From Druceiella hillmani (lineage: Eukaryota; Arthropoda; Insecta; Lepidoptera; Hepialidae), in the NCBI GenBank assembly GCA_039881145.1, contig JAYKKI010000126.1:3616501-3680500 (forward strand): a stretch of 64,000 nt of DNA. The letters run 5' to 3'. The notes under the pieces are model-generated. The model ran no database searches and was not told where the DNA came from. It saw only the letters and a program-made list of their open reading frames with translations. The translations under genes were made by a program, and so were the position numbers. Positions 33,348 to 45,760 of the stretch are shown piece by piece. How positions within the stretch are numbered: position 1 is the stretch's first letter; each line of letters opens with the position of its first letter.

Positions 33348-36300
33348 GTAAGTAATTAATTAAATTGGTGTTATTTTCAATTGAACAATACTTTAGTAAA
33401 ACAATCAATTTCGTTTTAAAGACATTAGCGCAACTGTTTTTCGGTCACTAGATTGATCTTCACAGTTCATTATTATAATAACGATTACGTAATTAAACTA
33501 GGGGTACTTATAAGTTTTACATGGTTTTTTTTGTACTCATATTTTTTCACGTGTCGTATTGAGTAGTTTTTTTTTAACGAAATTGAAATTCCATTTACAA
33601 GTATTTTTACAATATATTTGCGCGTTCTCATATTCCAATATAAGCGAAGATCATTATCACTAATATTCTAATCTCTAACCACTAACAGGGCGATTTCAGG
33701 ATAATAATACACGAAATAAACGAATGCAACATTAAAGGCTGGAGTCCTGTAATAATTAGCAGTAAGGTTGTAACGCACAGCAACGGAACTCAGGATGTGG
33801 CAATGATAGTTAATGCCACCTCTACGACTGGACCTGTAGGGGTTTGTATAAATAAAAGGACTCTGTACCTTATTTTATGTAGAAATTTATGAAATTTATC
33901 TGTAATGTTTATTACCGTTTATCAAACATAAATATGAGCTCATGTATATAAATTTCAATTGATTTAAAGAAAACACGAGATTCTCCTCTCATCCAATATG
34001 TAAGCATATCTTCATGTATGTTTGGTTCCAATTATCCCACCTTAGATCCAGCATTAGGTTCATGTATGTTACTAAGTCTCATGTATCTCACTTAGCAGTT
34101 CCCAATATATAAAAGTTTGTTATTTCACAACGGGTCCCTAAAATAAATACTTATTTTAGGGACCCGTTGTGAAATAAGGAACCTTTAGAACATCGTCATA
34201 TGCGTCGCACTAATCCTTCTGTCCATCACAGCCTTACAGTTTCAGACGTACATACATGAAATTTTACAAGTATATGCTACTTTTTTATTTTTAAACCCCA
34301 TTTTCCAAATGTAAAATTTTAAAGTGATGTGCAATATATCTCTGTGGTCCCTCTATCGTTTTCTTTTTTAATCCCTAGTTTAAAATTTATATATTGGCAT
34401 TTATTAGAAATTGTATGTGAAATTATTTCGGTTAATAGTTTCATTTCAGCGGATATCCCCCAGGGGGAATGTTTACTACTAATTGTGCTTACGACTTCGT
34501 CGGCATGACTTTTGGATTTTTTTAAACAAGTTAATTAAACAAAATAGAAACGAAGCATGAAAATATATAATTAATCAAAGATTTTGCTACTGCATCACAG
34601 ATTACGCGCCATGAAATTTCATGGAAATAGTTTTTGATAATAAAGAGTTCTGCTACTGAACCATAGATGGCGCCCTATGGACTATAATCATAAATGTAGA
34701 TATTGTCTAAAAATATATTAGGTACTGATCAAAGAGTAAATTAATTACATAGTTCAATACAGGAATAATTCCTAATTCCATTTTATTTGAATGCCCATTT
34801 CACCTGCACTAAATATACAATATGGGTTGCGCAACTCATACATGTGGGTACTACAGTTTCAAATTTTAAGAGTATGTGGACATGCTTTTCGGAATCCAAT
34901 ACTAGCATCATCATAGTTTCGTAACCGTTTGAAATATCATTATGAAGTTAAGTTGGTCCCAGAATTATCATCTATAAACGGGAGAAAATTAAAGTCGATA
35001 GCTCCAGTTAATTTCGAATTAAATGCTTTCTTGTAGATAGGAAAAGAGACCGAGGTACAAATTTAATTTAGTTTTGTTTTCGATAATATTTGATTCGATT
35101 AAAGAACTGAAAATTTAGAAACATGCGGAACGAAAGGAACGAACGAAAAAGTATTTAAAAATTGAAAAGCATAGATAGACGCTTCAATTTAATTGATTTC
35201 TTCTGATAGGATTATGTTTTTAATTTGGCTTTAAGTCCACTTACTTTTAAAGAAGAAATTTTACATAGTAGTGAAGAAATTCCTCAAGATGCGGGAACTG
35301 TGCTTGTAAGTTATTAATTGCCAACTTAATAGGTTTCGATTAAGCGCAGAAAAGCTTAATCTTCAATGATATATAGACGTGTACCAAATATTTAAAGTAA
35401 GGCAGATAGTATTGAATATATTTGGCGTTAATTTTGTAGAAATTCATTATTCACAATTAAATGAAACTACGCGATGTAGTATGATTTCTACTTTCTTTAA
35501 GTTTTTTACCATGACCTAGGTTTCGTTATATTACAACATCTTCAGGTGGATTATTAGCAAAGATATCTTTACTAATATCCCACCTGAAGATGTTATAACA
35601 CAGTGTAACCTAGGTCGTGGTAAAGAACTTAAAGAAAGTAGAAATAATACTACATCACGTAGTTTCATTTAATTGTGAGTAAGGCAGATAGAGAAAAGAA
35701 CAAAACTTCTGGGAAATTCACTAGTCTGCTCATTGTACCATATCTAACTTTTTGATGTAGTTATAACGATTCGATTTCTTGCTATATCACATCGCATTTT
35801 GTAAGAGCTTATAGTCCCAAGTTCTTTAAAACTATCATTTAATAAGAAAAATTATATTTTCTTTTGCTACGAAACCTTTTTTACCAAGTAACTTATGCAA
35901 AAATAATTGGTCTTTTTTGGTAACAGTATCGAATTATATTTAAATTAATTAACAAAATTTAATTAAAATCATTTCCAGTGTGTAATCAACGTATACATAC
36001 GCAAGGGTGATAAGCTAAAACCAATAATGCACTACAAATTGGTAAATTTATGCGAGCATTTTATGTCAAGACAATTTGCTTCGACAGCTCCGTATTTGAC
36101 GAAGGATTGTCACTTAAAGAAGGTATATCTTTTTTTTTAATAACTTAAAAACAAATTAAATATATTATATAATAAGAATCGCAGCTCTTTGACATTATTA
36201 GCAAAGTCTGCGTGTTATTATGTTTATTTGGGATTTATAATTGGAATAAAATATGGGAAACAGACCCGTAATTAGGTGTTTTTAGGAAAACAATTCTGTC

Positions 36301-39300
36301 ATCCTTTTCCAAAGGTGTAAGATGTACTTTAATGGAAATTTATTACATATTCTTTTGCTATATGCTTTCCATATAATTTGAATTATTTTAATTATAATTA
36401 CAAATACAAATACAGTCGTTTTTGATTTCCTTGTACATACAGCTTCGAACATTTTGATGTATAGGTGAAAGTAGTCCCGTAGCAGGTAAACTAAAGTTGA
36501 AAACTCAAAGAAATACCTTATCACTTAAATATATCTGCAGCATGTACATTATTGGATATGACATTGAACTTTAAAATAAAACACGACATATCAAGCTTTA
36601 AACTACTTTTTTAAAAGTTCCGAAAAATTTTAAAACAATGGTCTCCAAAAAATAAAAAACTCGTTATTAAATCCAAAGTCATCGTTCACACCTCATAATA
36701 GAAGAACCGAAGGTTTGAATAAAGAACATAACATAAAGGAAACTAAACCACCTCATTACTTTACATTTTAAATATACACTTATCAATAATAATCAATAAA
36801 GAACCCTTAATATTCCTATTAACCCTTTTTAAATTTTTTGATTTCTATGATGATTTCTAGGCTTCCAAGTACCTCGAATCGCTGGACCGCTGCAATTATC
36901 TTGCTCAAATGGTGTCTGCGAAGAAAAAATAACCCTCTTTCAGGTCTTTTTTACGGTTCTGAAACATGATCCTAGTTCATGCAATATCTCCAGCAGATCC
37001 TGAAATTTTTAATTCGCAACAGTATCCCCAATAACCAGTAATTATCACATAACATCAACATGATGTCACTGGCATTTGTCCGGTAGTTTTACATAGCAGT
37101 TTAGTGTTACCGGACGGCATAGTGGTAACAAAAGAAAAAAAAATTGTTAGAACTTTTTAACAGTAGTCCAACTTAAATAACTTTTAAAGAACAACTTTTG
37201 AAAAGTTAATATTTCAATATTATTAGGCTGATATTTGTAAAAATGTCATCATAGTTTTATATAACAAGTTTTGTTTAATAATTATCAAAAATTGATAAAT
37301 CTTACTGAATCAGTAGATCCCAATAGTGCTATGAATACATTTAATTTATTTATAATAAAATGTGGCAGGGATTCCAAATGCAAAAATATGGTCATATATT
37401 CTGAGGTGATATAATCTGTACCTAGTTAAATTTGAAGGCAATCTTACTTATGTAATCGAAAGTGAATGAAATCAACATAGTATCGTGATGCTACATTACT
37501 ACGAGACTCTGCTATATTAAGCATTTATACAACCGTATCAACGCTTAGAGTAGCAAAATTAAAATATCGTTATCAACCATTATTTCCACACGCACTAACA
37601 GCAAGTACCTATATTGACAATTACCTATATTGACAATTGAAGCTACATCCATATCTAATGATACAATGGACCGCAGTTATTAGCTTCATGAATCACACAC
37701 CAATTCGACAGAAATATTACCTCTCGGACAAACAATTTAAGTTGCGTCGGGTCAGTGGACTCTGCTAAATTAAAAAAGTACCTGTTGCTGTTTTTTTTTA
37801 ATTTAAGGATTTAGGCAAAATTTTATAAAATATTGGATTCTCACATTGAGAAAATTAAAATAATGAGCTTAAAAAAACTTTTACTTAAATAAAAAATGAG
37901 AAGTCTTACTTTTCTTAAGTATTTTATTAAGAAAAGTAACATTTTCTTCCTGATATGTAATATATAAATAGATTCAATGATATATTTATTGTTTTTATAC
38001 TGAAACTGAGAATTTTCCATATTTATAAACAGCATATTGTCGCTAGAGTGCATGAAACTCGCTAGTTTAATACATAATCTGCGCTCGAGTCGCTTATCGT
38101 TAGAGTTAGTTTCATAGGCAAACTAGGATCCCTTATAGTGTCGCCATATCCATCTGTCTGTGGGTTTGCCTATATGTAACTACCAGCGCGCCAAGAACCC
38201 CGGAGCGAAAAGGCTCACCGGATGCCCTTACTAGACGCCCGGTGTAATTATAAAAGAGAGGTTAAGCGGGGTATCCTAATCTTTGTTACCCATGTAGGAA
38301 ATGCGGACCCCTTGAGGTGCCGTATATAGAAGTGTAGGGAGCCCCTTGAAACCCTTTGTTTTAGCGCCCTTAAGAGGACCGATGGAAGTTACACTGGGAA
38401 CATTCGCGAGACCCTCGAATACTTGTTAACATCGCTCTTCTCTGATGACGTCTTCCTCCTGACACAGTCGAACAGCGGAGTATCAAGTATGCAGCGAGTT
38501 TAGTTCCAGATAGCAGGTTTGATTCGGAGATGCTACATTCAGAGTTGGACATCATCGTGAAGAACCTTGACTCGAAAAAGGCTCCAGGCAGAATCGATAA
38601 TAAATTAGTTAAAGTTGTATGGAAAAATGCGGCGCATTTTTCCATACAACCACACTTTTTGCAGTCTTTAATTGCTGTCTCCGTACGGACCACTTTCTGA
38701 AGGTATAGTCATACCGAAGAGTAATCCAAATTTTATAGACCCATTACACTCCTTCTGGCCTTCGCGAGGTTGCTCAAGCGAGTATTGGCGGCGCGCTTAC
38801 TGGCGCAACTATCTCATTCGCTGGGTTCAGATTGACAATTCGATGGTCAATATGGGATGTCAATATGTGCCCAGACAAATACGTCTTAGGAATTTTCTTG
38901 GATATTTCCGGCGCGTTTGACAATGCCTGGTGGCCGGCCATCTTGTCTGCATTAGAATCCCAGGGAGTATCAGTAGACCTTCACTGTATTATTATGGATT
39001 ATTTCTGTGATCGAGTTGTCTTTTTGCAGCATGCAGATATTGAAATCAAGAGCACGTTGACCAGGGGCTGCCCGCATGGCTCGGTCTTTGGACCAATTCT
39101 GTGGAACGTTATGTTCGATGGCTTACTCGCGATACCCCTTCAGGGATGCGGTACCATCGTCTATGCGGATGACACTCAGCTGTTGGTCTGAGGAGCGAGA
39201 TGTAGAAAGACAAAGATCCGGACGGGGGACTCCCTCGCCAAGCTACATGACTGAAGCACTGAGAACAAGTTTTGCTTTGCGCCACAAAAGTCCGAGGCTG

Positions 39301-41780
39301 TTCTATTCCAAGGCAGGTTGGCAAGGGAGCCGTCTATGGTTAAGGCCGGATCGACGTAAGGGATCAGGTAACCTACCTGAGCATGGTCCTTGATGCAGTG
39401 CAGGCTCGAGTAGCCTTCCACACAATAGCCCGGCTTGCTGCCGGCTGGGGGCTAAATAATTCTACCCTCAAGCTAATGTATACGGCAATATATCATAGTA
39501 TATTAGCCTATGCCCCTCGGTTTGAGCTTAGTAGTTTGTTGGGTTCAGAAAGTTAGACAGGTGGTGCTAAAATCGCAGCGTGCACCGCTACTGGCACTGA
39601 TCAAGGTGTAAAGAACCTGCTCAACGGATGGGTTGCTGGTTTTGGCGGGTCTTTTGCCTGTCGACCTCGCGATTGCAGAACGCGCGGCGAATTTCATCTT
39701 GAAACAAGATAAGAGTTTTATTGCGGGTTCGTTAAGCTTTGACTTTTTGGCTGATGAATCCCTTGTTGATAGAAAGAGACGTATTTTAGAAATCATCGGT
39801 GCTTATTGGCAGCCAAGGTGGTCCTTCCCTGATTCAAAGGGGGAAACGACCAGGTTGTTCTTCCCCGATGTATTGGAGCGGCTAAGTAAAAATTGGCTCG
39901 CTTCCGATTAATACAGTTCGCAATTGCTAACGAAATATGTCGCTTTTTATGCCAGCTTGCATAGATTAGCCCTTAGAAAAAGCCCGGCGTGTACCTGCCG
40001 TTTTGAAATACAAGACATGAGTCATGTTTTGTTCCACTGCAGTGAGCACGACGACGCACATAGAGTTTTATTTAAGAGCATTCGCCTGAATAGTAGAGTA
40101 GAATTACATGGAGACTTAGAATAAGGTATCCTTAGTCACCGAGACTTGGTCGAGAATGGACCGATCTTTGAGTCATTTAGAGCGTTCGCTAAATGTGTTC
40201 TCGAAAAAATGGAGAAGCTAAACGAGGATTGACAAGTGACAGACTCTAAACCTGTCGGGTGGAAGCGCTGAGATTGTAGATACGGGACACTATTAGGGGA
40301 CCATCGACCGTCCCCTCTTTTGTATGAAGTGTGTAGTTACGGGTTCCAGGAGGGGTCCTTGGAGACAACCAGGTTATGTCACAGCCGTTTTACTCGCAAA
40401 CTATTAGCTATATAAAGTTTACACATATTTATAACACCAAAAAGTTATGAAAAAAAGTTTTTTAGAATATATCCACTACATTTACAATGGGGGCGATTGA
40501 TTTTTTTGCATATCCCATCGTTAAATAGGTCTTTCAAACATATTTAAAATGTATATTTATTACGTTTATGAAATATATACTAGCAAATGTAACTTACATG
40601 GTGAGAAATTATAAATATAATTTAAACATACACCACATTTTTACTCCTGAAAAAGATATAGTAGGCAATGTATTATTACGTTGTTAAAAATTTATATTCA
40701 TAGATACTTCATTAAAAGTACTACGTACCCTTAACTGTTTAAAAGAGCCTAAATGTAGACGGAACCCACGTAGCGCGAGTCTTCCTCGTACTTGACAGAT
40801 ATTATTTTTAATTCATTTTGACAATGGGAACACATTTGAATAACAACTTTTTGTGTCAATTGATATCGATTATTTTTTACAAATGCTATTATGTACTTCT
40901 TTAAATTTTTACGCTTATATTTATCATTCATTAAAAATCCTTGATATATTAAAAATATCATATGTGCGCATTTGCAAAGTAATACCTAACATTACAATTA
41001 TGAGGATTTATTTTTTACGAAATTCTTCACATTCTTTATTATTTAGGTAGTACGTTGTATAGCCTTTTGTGCAATAAAGAGAATAATAGGACTATAGTAT
41101 CGCAGACAATATAGTACTTGTCATCAATCATATATCAAAAAATGAAAAATATGACATTTCTCATCTCATCCTAGAACTCAATAACAATTAATTTGTCACG
41201 CTATTGATGCAATTCAATTTTAGTGTCCCTTGCAAATTTCACAACATTGAATTAATGTCATTATTATTAGTCTAAATATTGTTAATATCTTAGATAACGC
41301 AGTAACACTGATGAGAGTAGTATAAATGTTTCACGAAGATGAATTTTTAATAATTTTGTAACTAATATTATTTATTTGAGGCTAGTCAAGATTTTGATGG
41401 CTTAGTAATCTAAAATTATTCTCATTAAACAAAAATGGATCATTCTAATCAGTTTTAATTAGTATGACAAGCAAATTTTAAAAAGGGAGCTATGACTACT
41501 TGTTAATTTAAACATATACAAAATATAAATAATATTCATGTTAATTGATTCATGTTAATTTAAACATATACAAAATATAAATAAACTTGATTTAATCTTT
41601 CAGGGTTTGTATGGAGCCAAGATTAGGCACGTAAATCAGTTCTTCCACACTTTTATGGGAGAAAATTTTGTTTATGGCCTTTACGAATATGTGACAAAAT
41701 GTACTGCCTCGAAATATAGAGTATTACATGCAAAATATATTACTGAAGTAAAAAAGATCGAACGTTTCAAAGGGAAATAA
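33285..41780 (+). CDS. Gene 2: small secreted DUF1091/MD-2-like protein (4 exons)
   Basis: A close paralog of gene 1. Exons 33285-33347, 33689-33841, 35979-36122 and 41604-41780 join in phase 0 to a 178-residue protein. The signal peptide is MKWFYLIYLLTIRSSVSV. The second to fourth exons retain the gene 1 layout, including HEINEC, STTGPVG, the NLCEHF core, KDCHLKK and ENFVYGLYEYVTKC. It keeps five of gene 1's six mature Cys; the last (gene 1 ISC) is replaced in VLHAKY, so one disulfide may be missing. N-glycosylation motifs SNGT and VNAT are kept. Intron 2 holds a foldback insertion and a candidate extra exon (35210-35305); intron 3 holds another (36861-36932) and an R1-clade LINE. It is likely secreted; the ligand is unknown. 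Confidence 0.82.
33689..33841 (+). CDS. Gene 2 exon 2
   Basis: 51 codons after acceptor CACTAACAG; GDFRIIIHEINEC to STTGPVG; donor GTTTGT identical to gene 1. Confidence 0.86.
34120..34177. repeat. Perfect 27-bp inverted repeat, 4-bp loop
   Basis: TTATTTCACAACGGGTCCCT + AAAATAA at 34120-34146 and its exact complement at 34151-34177. It lies in intron 2 of gene 2. Confidence 0.9.
34450..34525 (+). other. Coding-looking fragment with GYPPGG motif
   Basis: After acceptor-like GTTTCATTTCAG a frame offset by one base reads GYPPGGMFTTNCAYDFVGMT and stops at 34525. The motif density is unusual for this AT-rich intron, but the frame is short and no partner exon is known. It could be an exon relic of another gene. 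Confidence 0.25.
35210..35305 (+). CDS. Candidate phase-0 internal exon in intron 2 of gene 2
   Basis: Acceptor GATTTCTTCTGATAG and a strong GTAAGT donor flank 32 open codons: DYVFNLALSPLTFKEEILHS then SEEIPQDAGTVL. It is in phase with gene 2 exon 1 and with the terminal-exon candidate at 36861, so signal peptide + this + 36861 would give a 76-residue secreted peptide. Inclusion between exons 2 and 3 of gene 2 is also in frame but is not seen in gene 1. No homologue recognised. Confidence 0.45.
35410..35677. mobile_element. Palindromic foldback element, copy 2 (intron 2 of gene 2)
   Basis: Same layout as copy 1: 5' tail GAATATATTTGGCGTTAATT, outer repeats CACAATTAAATGAAACTACG and its complement, inner arms with CCTAGGT and ACATCTTCAGGTGG. 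A perfect 14-bp target duplication, AGTAAGGCAGATAG, flanks it at 35396-35409 and 35678-35691. No coding capacity. Confidence 0.9.
35979..36122 (+). CDS. Gene 2 exon 3
   Basis: 48 codons after acceptor [26 protein letters not shown] to KDCHLKK; donor GTATAT. Confidence 0.88.
36861..36932 (+). CDS. Candidate phase-0 terminal exon in intron 3 of gene 2
   Basis: After acceptor TGATGATTTCTAG there are 23 codons and a TAA: ASKYLESLDRCNYLAQMVSA then KKK. It is markedly GC-richer than its flanks and predicted helical. In phase with 35210-35305 and with the gene 2 signal exon. It could be an alternative 3' end. No AATAAA close by was seen. Confidence 0.45.
   Translation, partial: ASKYLESLDRCNYLAQMVSAKKK
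36933..38165. other. Intron 3 of gene 2, AT-rich part
   Basis: Nothing recognised before the LINE. There is a short direct repeat at 37607-37637 (ACCTATATTGACAATT). Confidence 0.4.
38166..40335 (+). mobile_element. R1-clade non-LTR retrotransposon, decayed
   Basis: A GC-rich island in AT-rich intron DNA. Broken frames give, in order, YRPITLL (about 38740), then reverse transcriptase motifs FLDISGAFDNAWWP (38895-38940), RGCPHGSVFGPILWN (39064-39108) and YADDTQLLV (39162-39188), then the R1-type C-terminal part (LLPVDLAIAERAANF, 39650) and a Cys-rich tail CTCRFEIQDMSHVLFHC (39990-40040). The DNAWWP and YADDT forms are typical of the R1 group. Upstream endonuclease sequence is not recognisable. 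Many frameshifts; a dead copy. No 28S rDNA target is visible. Confidence 0.85.
38613..38649. repeat. 17-bp perfect inverted repeat inside the LINE
   Basis: GTTGTATGGAAAAATGC, 3-bp loop, then its complement. The frame VVWKNAAHFS runs through it, so it may be a chance or a micro-inversion in the LINE coding region. Confidence 0.7.
40365..40560 (+). repeat. Dispersed repeat related to 14703-15060
   Basis: GTCACAGCCGTTTTACTCG and AATAGGTCTTTCAAA match the other copy. It directly follows the LINE, so it may belong to a LINE 3' end or to an older element. Confidence 0.5.
40561..41500. other. Intron 3 of gene 2, AT-rich part
   Basis: No gene or element recognised. Confidence 0.4.
41500..41588. repeat. 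Short direct duplication before gene 2 exon 4
   Basis: TTAATTTAAACATATACAAA followed by ATATAAATAA occurs twice, about 50 bp apart, just upstream of the exon 4 acceptor. Confidence 0.8.
41604..41780 (+). CDS. Gene 2 exon 4 (terminal)
   Basis: 58 codons plus TAA after acceptor TTTAATCTTTCAG; GLYGAKIRHVNQFFHTF, ENFVYGLYEYVTKC, ending ERFKGK. An AATAAA lies near 42120 in a region alignable to the gene 1 3' flank (ATGTGTGTGCCAAT / ATGTGTGCCAAT). Confidence 0.88.
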   Translation, partial: GLYGAKIRHVNQFFHTFMGENFVYGLYEYVTKCTASKYRVLHAKYITEVKKIERFKGK

Positions 41781-44700
41781 TACAGCAACCACTCCTAAAA
41801 CACTTATTACATCATAAGCATTGAATTTCTGAAAATTTATTCATTTCATGTTAGCTGTGATCTATCGTTTTAGGAAAGACAAAAAGGATACAATTCTCAG
41901 TTATGAATAATTTTATTAGCGTCATAACTTCAATTAAATTATTATAATTACTTGTTCTTTAAATTAATTTTATCTCAAAAATTTAACTTTTTGCATCCGT
42001 TAAGATTAAAGAATATTTATTATGTATTTCTATTATATATTTCTTTCTATATTTATTATATATTTCTTATGTATTCCATATTGATTTGTATTTCAAAGAA
42101 AGCGTAATAGGAAAGGTAAAATAAAGACATGTGTGTGCCAATATGCAATTCAGTCTTGTAAATGTGAACAGCGATACTGCATTATTTTGATACAAACATG
42201 TACTTATAGGTATTTCAAAGTAATTTGTACACATTTGTAATTTCTTTAGTCAATTATAGAATAACAGCGTAATAAAATGCTTTTCGATATGAAAAAGTGT
42301 GTAGTATGACATTTTTATTGATGTAATCAAATAAAATAGATGGTAATTGTTTTGTTTCGCTATCCGATATTAAAACAGTATATTTTAAACATTTTTAAAA
42401 TGACAGTCCTACTATGTACATTAGTGGATGAAAACTTCTGGTACATATTATAATTACTTGATACACATTACTCTATAAAGTATTTAATACCAAAGTGTGT
42501 AATTATAGATTTTTGCCTCACTAACAATGTAGTTTAGTCAACTTTTGCGAACAAAATTGTGTACATATATATGTATGATGATAGCTAAAGAAATATTCCA
42601 TAACCTGACTTTTGGTTTGGTTTGGTAGTAATATTGCTAAACACATAATTAATTAAATTCTTATCTCTTCGACACATTTAATATTTAGTAAGTAAATTAA
42701 ACTCATTGATTTGGAATAACTCATGAATAAAAAAAAATTGTGTGTGTAGAGTTCTTTGGTATAATACAAATAATGAATGGAAATAAAATAATAAAAGAAC
42801 TGGAGCATGATTATAAATATGGTAGGTAAAATCTAAAATCACATATTTAAATTAGTAATCACATATTTAGTTTTAAGTAATAAAAAATTTGCTCTTTTTA
42901 TATAGAATTCATTGTCATTTAATAATTAAAAAATTATTATTATTTTCATCACTAATATTTTAGTATTATTATTATTTTCTTATATTTTAATTTTTTTTTG
43001 TTAAATCAATTTTAAAATTAAATTTAATTGTTTTTCACACACTTTAATTGTTTAAACTCAGCATTCAATTTAATATAAACATGTGTATATAATGAATTGT
43101 TATATTTACTAAAACAATCTAAATAAACTTTAATTAAAAATGAAAACAAATGAATATGCTGAAAATTTATTGCGATTTGTTAATTTTAAGTATTCAATAA
43201 ATGATAAAGTAATAAACTATAATTTATGACGCAAATAAATACATACCTAAATAAACCTTACTTAGAAATACACATTTTAAATATATTTCAATAAGTAGCT
43301 TGAATATAGTATGAGTCACTACGTAAATATACGTTTCGTAAGCAACTTTATCCTGCCAATTATTTTGAATCGTACGTACACGTGAACGGATCGTAAAATA
43401 TCACTCTCATAATTATTTATACACCGTGTAAAGAAATATAACTTCAAAAAATAACGACTTTATAAGTTACATTCCATTTCTACATTTAACTTGTGATAAA
43501 CAAACATTAAGATAAACCTAGAAACACTAAACTTAATAGGTTTACAATTTTTTCACCTAATACGAAGACAAACTCTTACTTAAAAGATTTTAAAATTCTT
43601 GCACATTGCGTCAAAAATAATAAATGCATAGCGTTTGTGAAAATTCCAAATGCTCAAATTTCTGTCTCCATGTTGGAAGGAAATATTAACTTATATCGTC
43701 TGAATACAATCTCAAAGCTGACATTTTCTTCTCTTGAACTCCTTGAAATACTTTTGGCATATATTCTTTCCTCCAAGACTGTCTCTATGTACATTGTATA
43801 CAACTGCTAGGTAAACCATCCCCTGTTTTAAATCAACAATTGTTTATTTTTATTCTGTTTCTATAAATTTTAAGAAAAAAATGATATACGAGTGTCATTT
43901 TGTTTATACAGATTATGTTGGTTTCTTAATAATTTAGTTCATGCATAAATAGTATAATACAAATCCGATATAATGATATGCTTATAAGTAATCTCAGTTA
44001 GGGTAAAAATTTAAAAGAAAACGTTGAAAATTTATAGAGCAAAATATATTTAAAAATTTCAAACTTTCAGGCTATCTTTTCAATAAAAACATTAGCAGAT
44101 AATAGAAATTCCAACAGATTATATTAAAAACGTGGTGAAAATTAATTCTAAATTTCTGAATTTTAAAGGACTATGCATTAAATTCTATTTAAAGGAGAAC
44201 TTAATGCTCTATGTACATTCAATCAATTTTGACATTTAACAGTAGAAATCAGGTCACACAAATGCAGGGACTATCATTTAACTTCCTTACTTCAGTTCGT
44301 GAGCAAATATGAACCTATAACTTAAAAGGAACCACCAACTTTCAATATCCCGTTATATAAGATGTATTAACATCTTTTTAATAGTTTTAGTTGTGAATTT
44401 AGTAAAACTTCCCTGCGCAATTTAAAATATATGAAGCACCATCTATTCATGTACATAAGTTTACAATACATATGTGTGATTACTACGCTTTAGGTAACTA
44501 GTCACTTCTTTGTAATTATTGCATTAATGCAATGTAAATTAATTTTTTACAACACGAAATTAACCTGTCTTCTGATAGAATGAACCAATTATGTTGAAAT
44601 AAAAACTAAATGTTACTTGAAATCAACTCCATGATTTACAAAAAAAAGTTTTATCTGATTAGTAGTTTTTATGTGATGCATGCTCAAACAAACCCATCGA

Positions 44701-45050
44701 CAACTGAATAAAAATTTCGAAAAGTATTTTTGACAGACGACTGTGTTCTATTAATTTCTACTACGTTTTTAAACTTTTATCCTAATCAAGGTTACTTACA
44801 TACTTATCTTTATATCGGTTTCATATTATATTACATATGACATGAACTTATATTATTAACAAATCAACACAATCTGTACAAAGAAAATAACTGATGAATT
44901 TATAAAAATGTATGAAGGCAGATATTGTTGCCGGTCATCTTTCACAAGTGCAATTTTTTCACTTTGTATTGTCAATTTGTTTAAAATTTTAATCTGATGT
45001 TAATGTTTATATGAGGTTGTTTGGAAAGTAATTTCGTTTTTCCCAGCAGT
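41781..45050. other. Intergenic stretch after gene 2
   Basis: The first 400 bp are similar to the gene 1 3' flank. The remainder is AT-rich. A slightly GC-richer patch at 43580-43820 has no assignable frame. Confidence 0.4.
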
Positions 45051-45054
45051 CACA

Positions 45055-45760
45055 TCATAGTGAAAATAAACTGATTCCACCATCAGTTTGGATTCAGGCC
45101 AAACTTTCAACAAGATAACAAGTCGACAGTATTGCACATAAAATAAGGAAATCTTGAAAGTAAAGAATAAATCATATATGAAAAAAAAGAAAATAACATT
45201 GAATAAGTGTTAATCGAAATTCTACGATATTAGGACTGGTGTTCCACATGGTTCAGTATTGAGTTGTATTCTATATACTTTAGAACTACATGTGACGGAA
45301 AGAATAATGGCTGCAACATTTGCTGATGACATAGTGGTACTAAGCAACAACTCTGATAGTGTAATTGTGTCACTTACAACAACATCGTAATGAAGTAGAT
45401 GAATCAATAAGGAAATGAAAAATCAACACACATTATATGTATCTACCCTTCATAAAGATAACTGCCTAAGCGTTAAATTTGGTACGGAATTACGACCATA
45501 CAAAAACACAATAAGATATTTTGGTATGTGATTTGATAGAATCATGGAGAATTTACATTAATAAAAAGATAGATGAATTAAACACCCGGTTACATTCAAT
45601 CAATTTACTAATGAAGAGACAAAAATAAATAAAAACAATAATAAAACCAATTTTGTCTTATGGTATTCAACCAATTCCTATCCAACCAAGAATATTATTA
45701 CATAAAGTGTTACTTATCTATATACTGTCTATGTGTATGAGTAATAATCAGAACTATTTG
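45055..45760 (+). pseudogene. Jockey-type LINE reverse transcriptase fragment
   Basis: Broken plus-strand frames give FGFRPNFQQ (about 45094), RTGVPHGSVLSCILYTLELH (about 45230-45290) and MAATFADDIVVLSNNSDS (45308-45360), then SVKFGTELRPYKNTIRYFG (about 45470-45525). This is the order and form of Jockey-group RT motifs (GVPQGSVLGP, FADD, then the post-catalytic strand). Ends are not defined. Confidence 0.7.

Noticed and set aside
39109..39421. Minus-strand frames within the LINE
   Set aside because: They are antisense shadows of the R1-clade reverse transcriptase region.
38166..40335. Considered as an rDNA-inserted R1 element
   Set aside because: No 28S rRNA sequence flanks it; it is a decayed copy in intron DNA.
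45222..45407. 61-codon minus-strand frame
   Set aside because: It is the antisense of the Jockey-type reverse transcriptase remnant.
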